Made by a program: the position numbers and the translations under genes. A stretch of DNA of 64,000 bases from assembly GCA_030762935.1 (NCBI GenBank), contig CM060880.1:12062501-12126500 (forward strand), in the 5' to 3' direction. Source of the DNA: Hymenopus coronatus (lineage: Eukaryota; Arthropoda; Insecta; Mantodea; Hymenopodidae). Position 1 is the first letter of the stretch; each line of letters opens with the position of its first letter. Of the stretch, positions 22,501 through 33,010 are shown piece by piece. The notes below the pieces were generated by a model. The model made no database searches. It had not been told where the DNA came from and was given only the letters and a program-made list of their open reading frames with translations.

Positions 22501-25500
22501 GGTCATGCATCAGTAATCATTTAGTCGTCTGATTTGTGTTGCCATCTGTCCTCTCTTTAGTCAACTATTAGGAAAATTAGTAATATTGGCTGCTCTCGTG
22601 TTACTCACACCATTTTTTTTAAAGGTGGTGATTGTTATGTTTAATGTTCTCAAATGTTAAAATGCAGCATTTTTCTTGATTTGTGTGAACTGAAGGTGAA
22701 ATTCAGATTGCAATAAATGAAATGACGGAAAATTCTGATTTTGAGGGAGAGAGTTTCAAGCTTTCAATAAATGGAGTGTAAGCTGCTTTAAGCAGATTTT
22801 TTTTACTCATTTTTGTTGTAAATTTAAAATAAAATATTAATACAGAAGTTACCTTTATTTTCTTATTTGTTGAGAAAGCCTTTTAGATTGTACCAAGGCA
22901 TTTTAGCAGATTTCATGGATGTAGTGTAAATAATAATTCAAAGAAGTTTAAAAACCCTGAATTTATTGGTTCTTCAACTAAAGCAGCACCTGGGCTTCAA
23001 TCTCTTAAGTTTAATTTAATATTGTAAAATTGCATGAGATTATTAATAATTATCTTGGGTTATGGGGTACATTAGCACTTGTATTTATTAAATATATCAC
23101 AAAACATTCAGATTTTACGGTTGAGTTAATATTACAGAATTGCATGAGGTAATGATTTTATGGTTATTTTGGGTTATGTGGCTGCCACCTGCAACTCTGT
23201 ATCATAACTTTGTATTTGTTAAATAAATATGTATTACAGAGTATCCACATTTTAAAGTTAATTTAATATTGCATGAAGTTATGATTTAATAATTATTTCA
23301 GGTTATGAGATACATTTTATTCATTATATGAAGGGAAGCCTCATTTGTTCTATAATGAAATACACAACCAATTATCCATACAGTTATAAATGTTTAATTT
23401 CCCGCCTTATTCACCTATTATGGGTTACAATCTTCATACCTTATAAAGAACATAAGCTTGAAATTTCACTAGATTTTATTTTCATAGGTTGCCTGCGTGA
23501 TGTTATACAGTGTTGGATACAAAGGTTGCAACATTGCCCAATATGAAAAGGTGACATGTCTGAGTCTTATGAAATTACATAAAAGTTAATCTTAGGAAGG
23601 AATTCAATCCATGTTTGGATGTTATTTGTATATTTGTTTAGTGAAAGTCAAAAAGAATCCATCCAACAATATTTGTTTCATAATTGACTTGCTCTCCCCA
23701 TATTTGTAGGACTGACACCCCCATAGGCAAGCCAATGCCAAGGGGTCAGAAGCCTGCCAGGGAGCTAACGGCACAAAACCAGAGAATGGAGAGCCTGTTA
23801 TGAGGGGTTGGCCAGTAGCCAGACATGAACATGAGGAAGTGGGTAATATGAAATGTAAGCAAAATTGATGATTGGAAAGGTGACGATGGAGCAGTTGGTG
23901 GAATAAGTGGTAGGGGAAACTGGAGGACCCAGAGAAAAGCCGCCCAGACACCGCTTCGTCCACCATGAATCCTGCATGCATTGGGATCGAACCCAGTCTG
24001 CCTAGATGGGAGGCGAGCAGTCTAACCACTAACCATGGCACTGCCCATCCAACAATATTCAAAGCTAAATTAGTACAACATTTATTTTTCCTCCAAAATG
24101 ACAGGGCATACAATGCATGTGTTGCATTCATGTAGGATATATATCTCCCACAGCCCAATATTTTCTTATATTTTGATTGCAAATGTGTAATAATGGTTCT
24201 AACTGTAATAGCAGTCACATTTTGATAAATTGAATTTATTGTTTTGGTTAAAGTAATTACATTAATTTTTGATATTCTGATTTAGGAAACATATCAGCAA
24301 AAGAAAACAGACTCTAAAGGTAAAAAGGATGAAGGAACCAAACAAACTGTGCAGCCAGATACAAACTTCAAAGAGTTTTACATTAAGGACAAATATGAGA
24401 GCGTCTCAGACTCATTGAAACTATTTCAAGATGATGGCCTTCTTTTCAAACCAGGTTAGTCTTCCAGATACACAGTGTACCTCAAATTTAGGTATGCAAT
24501 GTATATCAGCATTTCTAAATAACAGAAGTGTATACTATGTGCCCATCTTTTTTTTAGGTGCTCAGCTCCTTGATCTTCATTCAGTATATTTAACACAATT
24601 TTGGAAGTAAATGGCGTGTTATTTATGGATGCTCTTTAACTACTGTGGATCTCAGCGTCCCATTCTAAATTGGGCGTGAAAGACCACTTAATTTTGCTCA
24701 GAGGCCTCTCGATCAGGCTTGAGATTCTTTTATGAGCCATAAATCTATGACATGGGACCAACGGCTTTACTTCCCTTCTGAAGGAAGCAATACTAAGGGT
24801 TTTTACACCCGAAAGAATCCAGCGTCCTCCACTGGGTTTTGGAAGTGAAGCAGAATGAAATATGCTATACACCCTAACATATAGTGACTTCAGTGCTAAG
24901 ATTTCATTCTGTCTGTAGATTCCAGAGTTCACACACATACACGTGCGCTGCGTTTCGTTGAATACTTCAGCTAGTATGCTGTAGATTAGATAATCTATTC
25001 ACCATAATGGCTTGAGCCTCAAAGAGAGAAACTTAGTTTGGTTGGCAATATTGTGGAAAGACAGGCAGGTCAGTTCTACTTCCCCCCCTGCCCTCACTTC
25101 CCTGTATAAGTAGATCCCAAGAAAAGGTGTGCACATAGCATATATGTATGCTGCTTATTATTAATTCAGAAGGCAGTAAACAACTCAGTTGCCCTCCCAT
25201 ATCCAACTGCCCTGAGATAAACCAATAGACTATGATAATTCTTCTTTGTTTTATTTTGTTTGTTAACGATGCTGTCAATTGCTAGAATCATATCAGTGCC
25301 ACAGGCATGCCAGAATTTCATCCTGCAGGATAATATATGTTGTGTTTAGTTAGAAAGGTAGAAACAGACTGAAGTATCAGAACTGAACTGTGAATCTTCA
25401 GCTTACTGAGCCTGCTGCTACTATGGCAAACATTTTTGTTCTGGATTTAATGAAAGCTAACTATAATGGTGTAATCATTTTCAGTTAAATTTAATACATA

Positions 25501-27978
25501 CAGTTAATGATAGTTGTAATTACTCATTAACTAGAGCTTTAAATTTAAAAAAACAAAAATGAAAAATAACACCTTCCATCTATTTTTGAAATTGATATAT
25601 TCCGATTTTGTAATCATTAGACAAATTGAGGATCCCTATATCTTTAGTAATAAAAATCACAAGACTGGCTATACTAAACATGTATCAGAAATAGCTTCCA
25701 CTGTCCTCGAGACTTGTTGGCTATGCTTCACTTGTTATAGAAACTTCCCCCTTCTCATCTCATCCCGCAAATACACTCATTATAACACATTATGCAGTCA
25801 TGCTACCCTGACTGAAAAGACAAGCTACATCACATGGTGAACAGAATCAAGATTTATCACAAGGGGCCCATTTTATGCATAACAATAGGCTAGAATGTAA
25901 GTAGCCAACATATTAGGAATAATTACAGATTTGAAGATTTCTCGGTGTTGAATATTAATGATGACTTTACAGATAACAACTGAGTTAAATTTGAGTCATA
26001 AAACTCCAAGCTTTTGACCATCTTAATTCTGTGGTCTTCGTCAGGGAACTGGAAAAACTGGAGCAAAAACAAATATTTATAGCTTAGAGGTGTACCTGTA
26101 GTATGGCTTTCTGGCATGAGATCTGCAGCGTTCTACTTAAGTTTCTTCAAGGCCTGCTCTTAGTGTCGTGTAGAAGTCTTCCATAGTGCTGATCATGCCC
26201 AATACTGTTTAACTTTCTAAGCATGAGATCTGGTAATGGGTCTATACACAATTTCCTAGGTAGTTTTCTTCACAGTTCATGCATGTGGTCATCCATCCAA
26301 GTGCTGTCCACACTTCTCATAGTATGAGATCTAGTGATAGGTCTCCACCTAAGCCAGAAACTGCGTGGAGACCCCATCAATGGTTGAAATTAAGCTTAAA
26401 TGAGCCCAGGGTTCATAGGGCTTAGAATTATCAGACATTTGTCTTCTCAGGATAAGGGAAAACCATGAAAAAAAACCTTATCTGGATAACTCAGTGTAGT
26501 ATTTAACTGGTTTAATTATAGATGGCATCACAGATCCGGGTAACTTCCCTAACTTCTTGAATTTAAGAAAACCATATGGTTTACCAGAAAAAATGTGATT
26601 GTCAGAGAATTTAATGTCATACTGGCATGTTACCATGGAAGCTTAGTCGGTTAGAGCAGTGGCATGGTGAGGATATTCATGGTTCAAATCTTATCTATGC
26701 CATTGAATTTTCAATCTGATTCTAACTTTCATAATGATTTAATGTTTCAAAAGAATATGAATGTTAATTTTTGGCACTCTGTACTTCTATAATGTGTTGT
26801 GTTTGGAAAATATTTTCAAGTTTAAGTTGAAAGCTCTAGCTTAATTATTTTAGCTTCGTTTTTTAATATTATCTACTGCTAATGCTCACATATAATCTGA
26901 TGATAAATGCTTTCCAATAAAGCATCAGTACAAGATCTTACCAGATTATAAATTTCTTTAACCACATTAGAATTTTAATAAGCACTGTCTCATTCATTAA
27001 TTGTTATTTTACAGGAACTTCTTTCAATTATACAAGCCATGGGTGGACATTAGTCAGTGCAGTGGTGGAAGAAATTTTGCAAAAGCCATTTCCCATCATT
27101 ATGAAAGAATTCTTTAAAGTTATGGGTCTTAAACATACTTATTTGGATGAAAACGACCCTATCATCTATAATCGTGCTAAGTAAGTGCATTTATTTAAAA
27201 GAACAGAGGTGTTTACTATGTGTTGGTACAAAGAGGTTCTTCAGGGTTGAATGACTACTGTGCCCACACACTCTGGTATACGAGTGAGGTTCACCTGTAC
27301 AGGTAAACCGGAATGTATGTGCCAGCCGCTGCAGGCTAACTGTACAGGCATAGCAACCTGCGCAGACGACCAGAGAAGAATCAAAACTCAATTCTTTCTA
27401 CCTGTGTAGGCATGTAGACCTGAGTGTATCTGTGAGTCTCTCTGGAATGCCTGTATAGTTTTTAGATTAGTTGTGGCTAGTTCCTTGAGAAGAGAGTGTC
27501 GGCCATGTTTAGACCAACTTTTTTAGTTGTGAATTATTATTTTATATATAATTATAACAATAATATAGTAAATTATAAATAAAAAGGGTTAAAAATGCCT
27601 TTATTAATCTTGTTTCTCTGTGTAAGCCAATCTTTATACCAGGTTTTGCGTTTTTGTGTCTTTTTACACTTCATGTCCACCAACTAAAGCGATTGCATTA
27701 TTTTTTTGTTTGCTCACCATCTCTTGATTGAGTGAAAATCTTGCAGTTTGCCGTAGTGTGGGAGTGTTCAAACCTGCACAGTTATATCTTTCTGGTTTAC
27801 CTGACAGGTGTGTTGCCAAGCGTAATTTTACTTTCTGTAGCACATGTATACAATGTACAAAGAAGGTAGAGAAAATATTACATTTCCACCCAAAAATTTG
27901 ATACTGAGATTTCACTGGAAATGCATGGTTTTAGGGTTCTCTGAATCCAAAGAAAGCATTTTTAGAAAAGGTTCTATC

Positions 27979-28009
<31 letters not shown>

Positions 28010-31000
28010 TGCTCTGACTGTTGCTTTACTTACTGTATTCTCTTTATACCTACCATCATGTGTAATGAAATTCCATCTTAATTTAACATGAAACAGAGAG
28101 AAGAATTGGATTTTGTAAGAATAGCCTCTGTAAGAGTGGTTGGAGAAAATCATGTGAATAACTTAATCTGCTGTTTGTGTAGATATTACATGAAGAATCC
28201 TAAAGGCAGGATTATAAATGTGCCATATGTGGACAACTCGTACAAATGGGCTGGAGGAGGTTTCTTGTCAACAGTTGGTGACCTCTTGCAGTTTGGAAAT
28301 GCTATGTTGTATAGCTACCAGTGGAGGAAGGAGCTGGTTAGTATATTAACTTTCTCTAGCACCTATGTACAGAGGTACAGGAAATACACCATTCCACCCA
28401 AAAATATTGAGATTTCAAACAAAAGCACATATTTTGAGATCCCCTGAATAGATATATATATAAAAAAAAAAAGCTGGTGCATGTGTGTTTAAGAGAGAGC
28501 GAGAAAAAATAAAGAAATGAAAATTGGGATAAATATCAAATTTTGTTGTATTTAAATTCATCACCCTTCCAAGCATGCAAAAAGAAAATTTTCAAACTAT
28601 CCTCCCTTTCAAAATTCCCCTTTGGATGGAAAATTGTTGCATATTAAATTTTGAGATGGTGTGGACTAAATACCCAAAATTTTCTCTCACCACACAATTA
28701 ATGCAGGAATATGTTTTCATAGTTTAGATTAATTGAGTAACCTTTTTTTACACTTTTTGCTCCAACTTTGCCTTACCTTAACCCTATCTTCAGTTCTGGG
28801 GTGATGATGCTACATACAGCAGGTGGTTGTGTGCAGCCTGGTGTTGTGCTACCCTCTACTCTCGTCAACAGTAGGGACCTCAAAATTCATAAGGCAATTT
28901 TCTTCTTTGGTGATAAAGATGTTTTCCCAAATTTGCAGTACTTCTTTACACATTTAATCAACTCTATTTCTTCCTTTATGTTATGATTTTGGTACCAAAA
29001 ATGATGTGCTACTGCACACATATCTAATGCTGTTAAAAGGTTCTTTCATCCTAGTTTCCAAATTTTGTTTATTTTTTTCAATATAAATCTTATTGTAGTC
29101 TCAACCGCTCATTTTATAAATCCCTGATTTTTTAGTGTTCCGTGTGGTACCTTTCAAAGGGTGATTAAATAAGTTCTGGATATTATATATATTTTAAGAG
29201 GTCACTTTTACATTAAAGTCTCTAAAAATCTTTTTGAATTTTTCAATTTTTCCAGAGTGGTGATTTCAAGAAATCTTTTATTTCTTTTGTTTCTGTAAAT
29301 TAATCTGTCCATGATGTTTTTATTGTAATTGTTCAGTTTGGCAACCTGATGGATGTGTGTATTTTTTTTTAAAGGCAAAGTTGGAGAAAAAAGTATAAAA
29401 AAAGATGACTCAATTAATTTAAATTATGTTGCTCCACTGTCTAAAATACTTCTTTTTATTTGATATATGTTTTCATATGCTTTTGCCTACATTATGAACT
29501 GCTGTCGACTGGCTTGAGTATCCGTTAATGGTTGGGTTGGTGGTGTATCATCTGGTGACATAGATTGGAGTCACTTTGAATAAAAGTTTATGTCATTTGG
29601 AATTTCAAAGTTCAAGAATTGTCCTTCATTCTTCTTAATGAGGATCTCCCAAAACTCCTTAAAGACCACATAAAATTTTATTGTAATGAAACCATTTTGC
29701 TAATCAGGTAGTGCATAGAAAGATAATCTTCTGTAAGAATAGATTTTAGAAGATATTTAAAAATAAATGATAATGGATAGTGGTTAAAAAAGGCATAAAT
29801 GTAATGCATCTTTTTGTTTTCATCTGTGTAACTTTTGGTAGGTAGGGGAAAATCACTGGAAATTCAATTTTGGGTTAGGAAAAAAAGTTGTTTTTAGTAA
29901 AACTCGTGCATGTGTGTTTCTGGACATTATAATAATTGGATAAAACCAAATTTGTTCTTAAGTGAGTCTCCTTTTAAAGCAATGTATTGGTGAAATTTGT
30001 CAAAAAAAAGAAACATGAAGTGCTGAAGATTGATTGTACAAGTCCCCAATGCATTTTTACTTTCTCGTGGGGAAATATTGTATTCCACCAACAAGTTTTA
30101 TTGCGATTTCACCAGAAATATATGCTTTGAGGCCTACTGAATCCAAAGAAAAATATTTTTAGAAAAAGGTTTGCTGCACATGTGAGGGAGTGAGAGAACA
30201 TCAACCAAAAGTGAAAAGTCAGTTAAACATCAAACAAGAAAATCTCCCATTCCAAATTACCCTTTATATGAAACATTTTTCAAAAATGGTTAAATTGATT
30301 TTCATTTAAATACTATATGCTTAAGAAATTTTCGAGAACAAATGAAATGTATCTTGAATTTCATGGAGAACACCTCTGCATCCTCTTTGTTCTGGATGTC
30401 ATTTACATAACTGGGAAACTGTAAGACAAAATTTACTACACAAAAAATGTAGATCTTGCTAAAGCATAACTTGTGCTAAATGTATTTTTTGTGGAGTTAA
30501 CTGACAATTTCTTGTTATTGGTTTAAATGTTCCAATACTTATTACTCTCTCAAATGGGAAGTCTCCCCCCCTGCTTATCCTGCTCTGCAAAGAGAATGGA
30601 ATTTCAATTCCATCACATACGAAGCAGCTCTTAAAAGCTATTGCTTTAGCCTGGTGTATTCCCTTATGCCCCATGTACCTACAAGAATATATGCAAAAAA
30701 CAAGAAAAATATTTTTGCCAAAGTTTATCTTGATTAGCATGAAGTAGATAAAAGAATATGCTTTTGCGAGAATATTTTGTTGCGAAATAGATAAAATCAT
30801 ATGAATGTAACACTTCAAGTCGATTTAGCTTTCCAACTTACTGCCTGCACAGGCTAGTGTGCAAGAGAATCAGCTTTTGTTTATATAACTTGTGAAATAG
30901 CCACAAAAATAAATTATGTGTGTGACTGTTACACATGGAATTTTTGTTTTGTGATTGCAGAATACTGAAAATCTGCTACCAGGATATTTGGAACTTAAAA

Positions 31001-31380
31001 CAGTGACTGAAATGTGGACACCTGTTCCTAAAACAGGCATGCGTTGGGGTCGAGAAGATGGATATGGCATGGGATGGGTGGTTGTGCCATTCCGTCAGGA
31101 GCATGGAGGAGGTGATGTACAGAAGTTTGCTGTTGGACATACAGGTGGTGCTGTAGGAGCTTCAAGTGTTCTTCTGATAGTCCCTTCCACAACACATCCG
31201 TCTCTCAAGGAGCATTCCTCCAAGTCCACCGAGCTTATTACCTCAGATTACCTAACTTCTCCCCCTACAAAACATATACCTTCTGGTATTGTTGTAGCCA
31301 TCATCATGAATTTACAAAACATTGGTTTGCAGCATCTTGCATTAGATATTGCCTCAGTATTCTCAACTGAGGCAGGTTGA
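19178..31380 (+). CDS. LACTB: LACTB: serine beta-lactamase-like mitochondrial protein, seven coding exons
   Basis: Coding exons are 19178-19502, 20715-20905, 21470-21580, 24286-24454, 27015-27180, 28183-28336 and 30961-31380. They total 1536 bases, or 511 residues plus stop (vertebrate LACTB is about 547). All introns are GT/AG with compatible phases. LACTB belongs to the penicillin-binding-protein/class C beta-lactamase serine-hydrolase family. In mammals it forms filaments in the mitochondrial intermembrane space and acts as a protease affecting lipid metabolism; here that is by homology. Visible features are an N-terminal hydrophobic stretch after MIKN that could target mitochondria, the catalytic SISK at about residues 131-134, YTS at about 271-273 (the Tyr-x-Asn position) and HTGG at about 432-435. 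I chose the ATG at 19178 because the in-frame codon further upstream is TTG. The gene appears intact with no stops or frameshifts. A first AATAAA after the stop lies at 32326-32331, but polyadenylation there is uncertain. Confidence 0.93.
19945..20520. repeat. R repeat in LACTB intron 1 (reverse head, then forward body and tail)
   Basis: Bases 19950-20070 are an R 5' end in reverse (GTAGAGAAAGTCATGTGAAT). It is followed directly by a forward R segment from TTTCTTTATCCCTTACAG to the GTAGTAGAGAAAATAA tail near 20510. Confidence 0.75.
20715..20905 (+). CDS. LACTB: LACTB coding exon 2, catalytic SISK
   Basis: Enters in phase 1 after TTGTAG and ends complete at AAAAG|GTATGC. It encodes the conserved ADVENRVPC block, then RIASISKSMTM, whose Ser and Lys are the nucleophile and general base of the family. 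LDLDKPVQHYVPTFPEK follows. It is the best-conserved exon. Confidence 0.95.
21160..21400 (+). repeat. R repeat tail in LACTB intron 2
   Basis: Forward R 3' third: CTTTTCGTTTTTGAGTTATG, AAATGTTTTCTTTTTGGATA, TGAAATCTCAGTATCAAATT and a degraded ACTATGTACTATGCAGAAAA end. Confidence 0.7.
21470..21580 (+). CDS. LACTB: LACTB coding exon 3
   Basis: 111 bases, phase 0 at both ends (CATTTGCAG|GTG and AATCAG|GTAATA). It encodes VTITTRHLVSHLAGIRHY followed by a polar Ser/Asn/Lys linker. The linker corresponds to the variable low-complexity insertion known in vertebrate LACTB but is much shorter. Confidence 0.92.
21921..22147 (-). repeat. SINE family B in LACTB intron 3
   Basis: Closely similar to the 590-823 copy: GTAGTGTTTAACGCCC end, GGAATGAAGATGGAGCA block, and a minus-strand head with box A (CCGAGTGGTTAGACCAC) and box B (GGGTTTGATCCC). 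Confidence 0.85.
22150..23325 (+). repeat. Diverged minisatellite of about 110-135-bp units in intron 3
   Basis: About four to five imperfect units share TTAATTTAATATTGCAGAAT-, TTATTTTGGGTTATG- and AACATTCAGATTTT-like segments (units near 22150, 22248, 23010, 23120 and 23255). A TTAA-flanked MITE at 22375-23008 splits the array. Confidence 0.65.
22375..23008 (+). mobile_element. piggyBac-type MITE, copy 1
   Basis: 634 bp including TTAA at both ends. The terminal inverted sequence is CACATTGAAGCC(T) at the left and GGGCTTCAAT(CTC) at the right. The interior is non-coding and matches the copies at 33011-33693 (opposite orientation) and 56948-57590. TTAA targets are the hallmark of piggyBac transposition. 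Confidence 0.8.
23700..24050 (-). repeat. SINE family B-related, longer copy
   Basis: The minus-strand head (box B GGGTTCGATCCC) and the body GGTGGAATAAGTGGTAGGGG resemble the 11991-12285 copy. It has a 3' extension (GACTGACACCCCCATAGGCA and following). An open frame across it on the minus strand is a coincidence of SINE sequence. Confidence 0.75.
24286..24454 (+). CDS. LACTB: LACTB coding exon 4
   Basis: Begins after GATTTAG and ends CCAG|GTTAGT in phase 1. It encodes the charged remainder of the linker (Lys/Asp/Gln rich) and the conserved segment around FYIKDKYESVSDSLKLF and LLFKPG that precedes the Tyr motif. Confidence 0.92.
24607..24838 (-). repeat. SINE family C in LACTB intron 4
   Basis: Body from AATGGCGTGTTATTTATGG through TTTTGCTCAGAGGCCTCTCG to ATCCAGCGTCCTCCACTGGG. 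The tRNA head is truncated at box B. Confidence 0.85.
24840..26100. other. Unassigned intron 4 sequence
   Basis: No exon or repeat supported. Near 26016-26044 the minus strand has CTGACGA, GACC/GGTC arms and AAAAGC, a degraded retroelement-end motif (see findings). Confidence 0.4.
26105..26370. repeat. Diverged tandem repeat, period about 105 bp
   Basis: The motif (G/T)CATGAGATCT-like occurs near 26115, 26222 and 26322 with partly matching sequence after it (GGTAATGGGTCT, AGTGATAGGTCT). Confidence 0.5.
26385..26500 (-). repeat. SINE family A fragment, degraded
   Basis: Keeps CTTCTCAGGATAAGGGAAAA and AACCTTATCTGGATAACTCA. The tRNA head is lost. Confidence 0.7.
26620..26725 (+). repeat. SINE family E head fragment
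   Basis: GGCATGTTACCATGG, a box A-like stretch (TAGTCGGTTAGAGCAG) and box B-like GGTTCAAATC, followed by ATGCCATTGAATTTTCA. It matches the head region of the element at 45640-45888. Confidence 0.65.
27015..27180 (+). CDS. LACTB: LACTB coding exon 5, Tyr-Thr-Ser motif
   Basis: Acceptor TTTTACAG, donor GCTAA|GTAAGT, phase 1 to phase 2. It encodes GTSFNYTSHGWTLVSAVVEE, where YTS occupies the Tyr-x-Asn position of class C enzymes, then MKEFFKVMGLKHTYLDEND and YNRAK completed by exon 6. Vertebrate LACTB also lacks the Asn (Tyr-Ser-Thr). Confidence 0.92.
27822..28010 (-). repeat. R repeat tail in LACTB intron 5
   Basis: Reverse R tail: TTTACTTTCTGTAGCACA, AGAAGGTAGAGAAAATATTA, CCCAAAAATTTGATACTGAG, GCATTTTTAGAAAAGGTTC and a GT-rich tract. 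Confidence 0.8.
28183..28336 (+). CDS. LACTB: LACTB coding exon 6
   Basis: Acceptor TTTGTGTAG, donor GAGCTG|GTTAGT, ending in phase 0. It encodes the highly conserved VPYVDNSYKWAGGGFLSTVG and LLQFGNAMLYSYQ segments. The residues after SYQ diverge from vertebrates and are a few shorter. R-repeat sequence lies within about 15 bases downstream of the donor. Confidence 0.92.
28345..28720 (-). repeat. R repeat next to the LACTB exon 6 donor
   Basis: Reverse R tail and middle start about 10-15 bases after the donor: ACTTTCTCTAGCACCTATGT, TTCCACCCAAAAATATTGAG and later CATCACCCTTCCAAGCATGC. Confidence 0.75.
28721..30050. other. Unassigned intron 6 sequence
   Basis: AT-rich. Weak resemblance to retroelement coding sequence on the minus strand near 29300-29660, but no motif I can name. 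Confidence 0.35.
30055..30830 (-). repeat. R repeat, near-complete reverse copy in intron 6
   Basis: From TTTACTTTCTCGTGGGGAAA (a truncated tail) through ATTGCGATTTCACCAGAAAT, CTTGAATTTCATGGAGAAC and TCTTGATTAGCATGAAGTAG to AGATAAAATCATATGAATGT. It is strongly diverged. Confidence 0.75.
30961..31380 (+). CDS. LACTB: LACTB coding exon 7 and stop
   Basis: Acceptor GTGATTGCAG. It encodes 139 residues: NTENLLPGYLE, MWTPVPKTGMRWG and the active-site HTGGAVGASSVLL (the Lys/His-Thr-Gly position of the fold), then a C-terminal helix region. The stop is TGA at 31378-31380. The match to vertebrate LACTB runs almost to the end. Confidence 0.94.
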   Translation, partial: NTENLLPGYLELKTVTEMWTPVPKTGMRWGREDGYGMGWVVVPFRQEHGGGDVQKFAVGHTGGAVGASSVLLIVPSTTHPSLKEHSSKSTELITSDYLTSPPTKHIPSGIVVAIIMNLQNIGLQHLALDIASVFSTEAG

Positions 31381-31984
31381 GTCAATTATTTGTTTCATGA
31401 GGGTCAGACAAATGATTAAGTGTCACTGGACATATTATACATCAAACAGTAATCCCAAAACTCTTATGGATTCATTCTTTTAGAAGCATTTATGGTATTA
31501 GTAAAGCCATAATGTCATCAGATGACAAATGGGTTTGTGAGATAGTATCAAACACGTTTTTAAACACTTTTACCTTGACTTTTCTTCAGTATATACTTAT
31601 ATGCAACATTGTGGTACAGCATTGGCATGGAGAGCTAAAGATTCCTGGTTCAAGCCTGGCCATGGCACCATGATTCTACTTTCCTTATATTGTCCTACAA
31701 AACACTTTGTTTGGTTCATTTTTGTTGAGTGTGGCCACTACCAAAGTTTTCTTCTCAGAGGTGAGGCAAGCTGCCCTCCTTTTTACTGGACTATCTCTCA
31801 CTCTGTTAAAAGATATTTCAGTCACAGGTAGAAGTTCTGTATGGCTGTTGCAGAAATAGGTAACCAAGCTCACAGGCCGCCACATAAACTTTTTGTCTAT
31901 AACCCTTATATTATCTATATATTACACTACTGGACATACCAAAGATATATTTTATATAAACACATTCATAAATGAGGGTGACAT
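31381..31984 (+). other. LACTB 3' flank and probable 3' UTR with a tRNA-like SINE head
   Basis: The region after the stop has no AATAAA close by. Near 31605-31670 a tRNA-like segment appears (TGGTACAGCATTGGCATGGA and box B-like GGTTCAAGCC), probably another SINE remnant within the 3' UTR or flank. Confidence 0.4.
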
Positions 31985-32280
31985 CATGGCTGAGTGGTTA
32001 AGACACCTTGCATCACAAGAACGCAGCCTGGGTTTGATCACAGGGGAACGCATGTGATATTTGTGGAGGACAAAGTGGCATCTGGGTGGATTTTTTTTTG
32101 GGTTCACCAGTTTCCCCTGCCATTTATTCGACACCTACTCCATAATCAGCTGTCCTTTCATCCATTTTACTATCATTTCATATCAGCCTCCTCCTCACTC
32201 TCATACCACAATTTGGAATGATCATCCATCCTGGCTTTTCTCTCGCATCCAGAGTCTGTCAGGTGAACAGCCATTTGACT
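31980..32280 (+). repeat. SINE family B-related, forward copy
   Basis: Head with box A (TGGCTGAGTGGTTAAGAC) and box B-like GGTTTGATCAC, then a body related to the reversed 11991-12285 and 23700-24050 copies (GGGTTCACCAGTTTCCCCTG). Confidence 0.7.
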
Positions 32281-32549
32281 AGCTTTTAAGCCCTGGAGGG
32301 GGGGGGTGCTAGTTATGAGCCCTCAAATAAACTCTGCAAATTAATAAGTTATAACAGATATTTAAACATTTAGTTTAAAGTTCCCTCTTGCTCAAGGTGC
32401 CTTACCCAAAGGGAAAGAACTACACTGAGTGGCAAAAGTCACGGGAAGGGATATCCCATTAGAAAATGTGCTGTTTATGATTCTCGAACATTGTGGCTAG
32501 TTGCAGCATATTATGTGAGTGTAGATGTGATATCTGAGCAGTCTTTTTT

Positions 32550-32745
32550 TTTTCTGGCTTTACTACATAGGCACTGCAGATGATGGTTCACGGAATGTAG
32601 ATGGAGCACCAGTGGAATGCAATGGTGGGGAAACTGGAGAAAACCTGCCTCTATGCCGCTTTGTCCACTATAAATCCCACATGTGGTCACCTGGGAGCAA
32701 GCTCAGGCTGCGAGTGATCTAACCACTTGGCTATGGCACAGCCTT
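32550..32745 (-). repeat. SINE family B copy
   Basis: Contains GGAATGTAGATGGAGCACCA and TGGAATGCAATGGTGGGG. The minus-strand head has GTGGTTAGATCACTC. Confidence 0.75.
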
Positions 32746-33010
32746 TCCTCTCTTGATTTCAGTGCATGAGATCATCAGGGAAGACCCAAATGGCATTTTG
32801 TTTCTCAGTCAAATTGCTGTATACATATACATGTAACAATATCGAGACTGCCTCTGTGGTCTGCTGGATAGCGTGCTAACACTGGGTTGAGGAGTAAAGA
32901 AATATACACATGTTGATATTTCACTTCCATTGAGAACAAATATGACTGGGTAGACCATGCAACCTAAAAGCTTCTACTACAATGGAAGGCCACTTTTAGC
33001 CCACAAAGGA
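32746..33010. other. Unassigned sequence with a possible tRNA-like fragment
   Basis: TCTGTGGTCTGCTGGATAGC near 32852-32871 resembles a box A region but lacks a box B partner. Confidence 0.35.

Noticed and set aside
22150..23325. CRISPR array
   Set aside because: The repeats are diverged 110-135-bp units without unique spacers in a eukaryotic intron.
23622..24218. Minus-strand 198-codon open frame
   Set aside because: It spans a SINE and unrelated intron sequence and has no domain.
28088..28447. A 119-codon single-exon gene around LACTB exon 6
   Set aside because: Only 28183-28336 matches LACTB; the flanks are intron and R sequence read through by chance.
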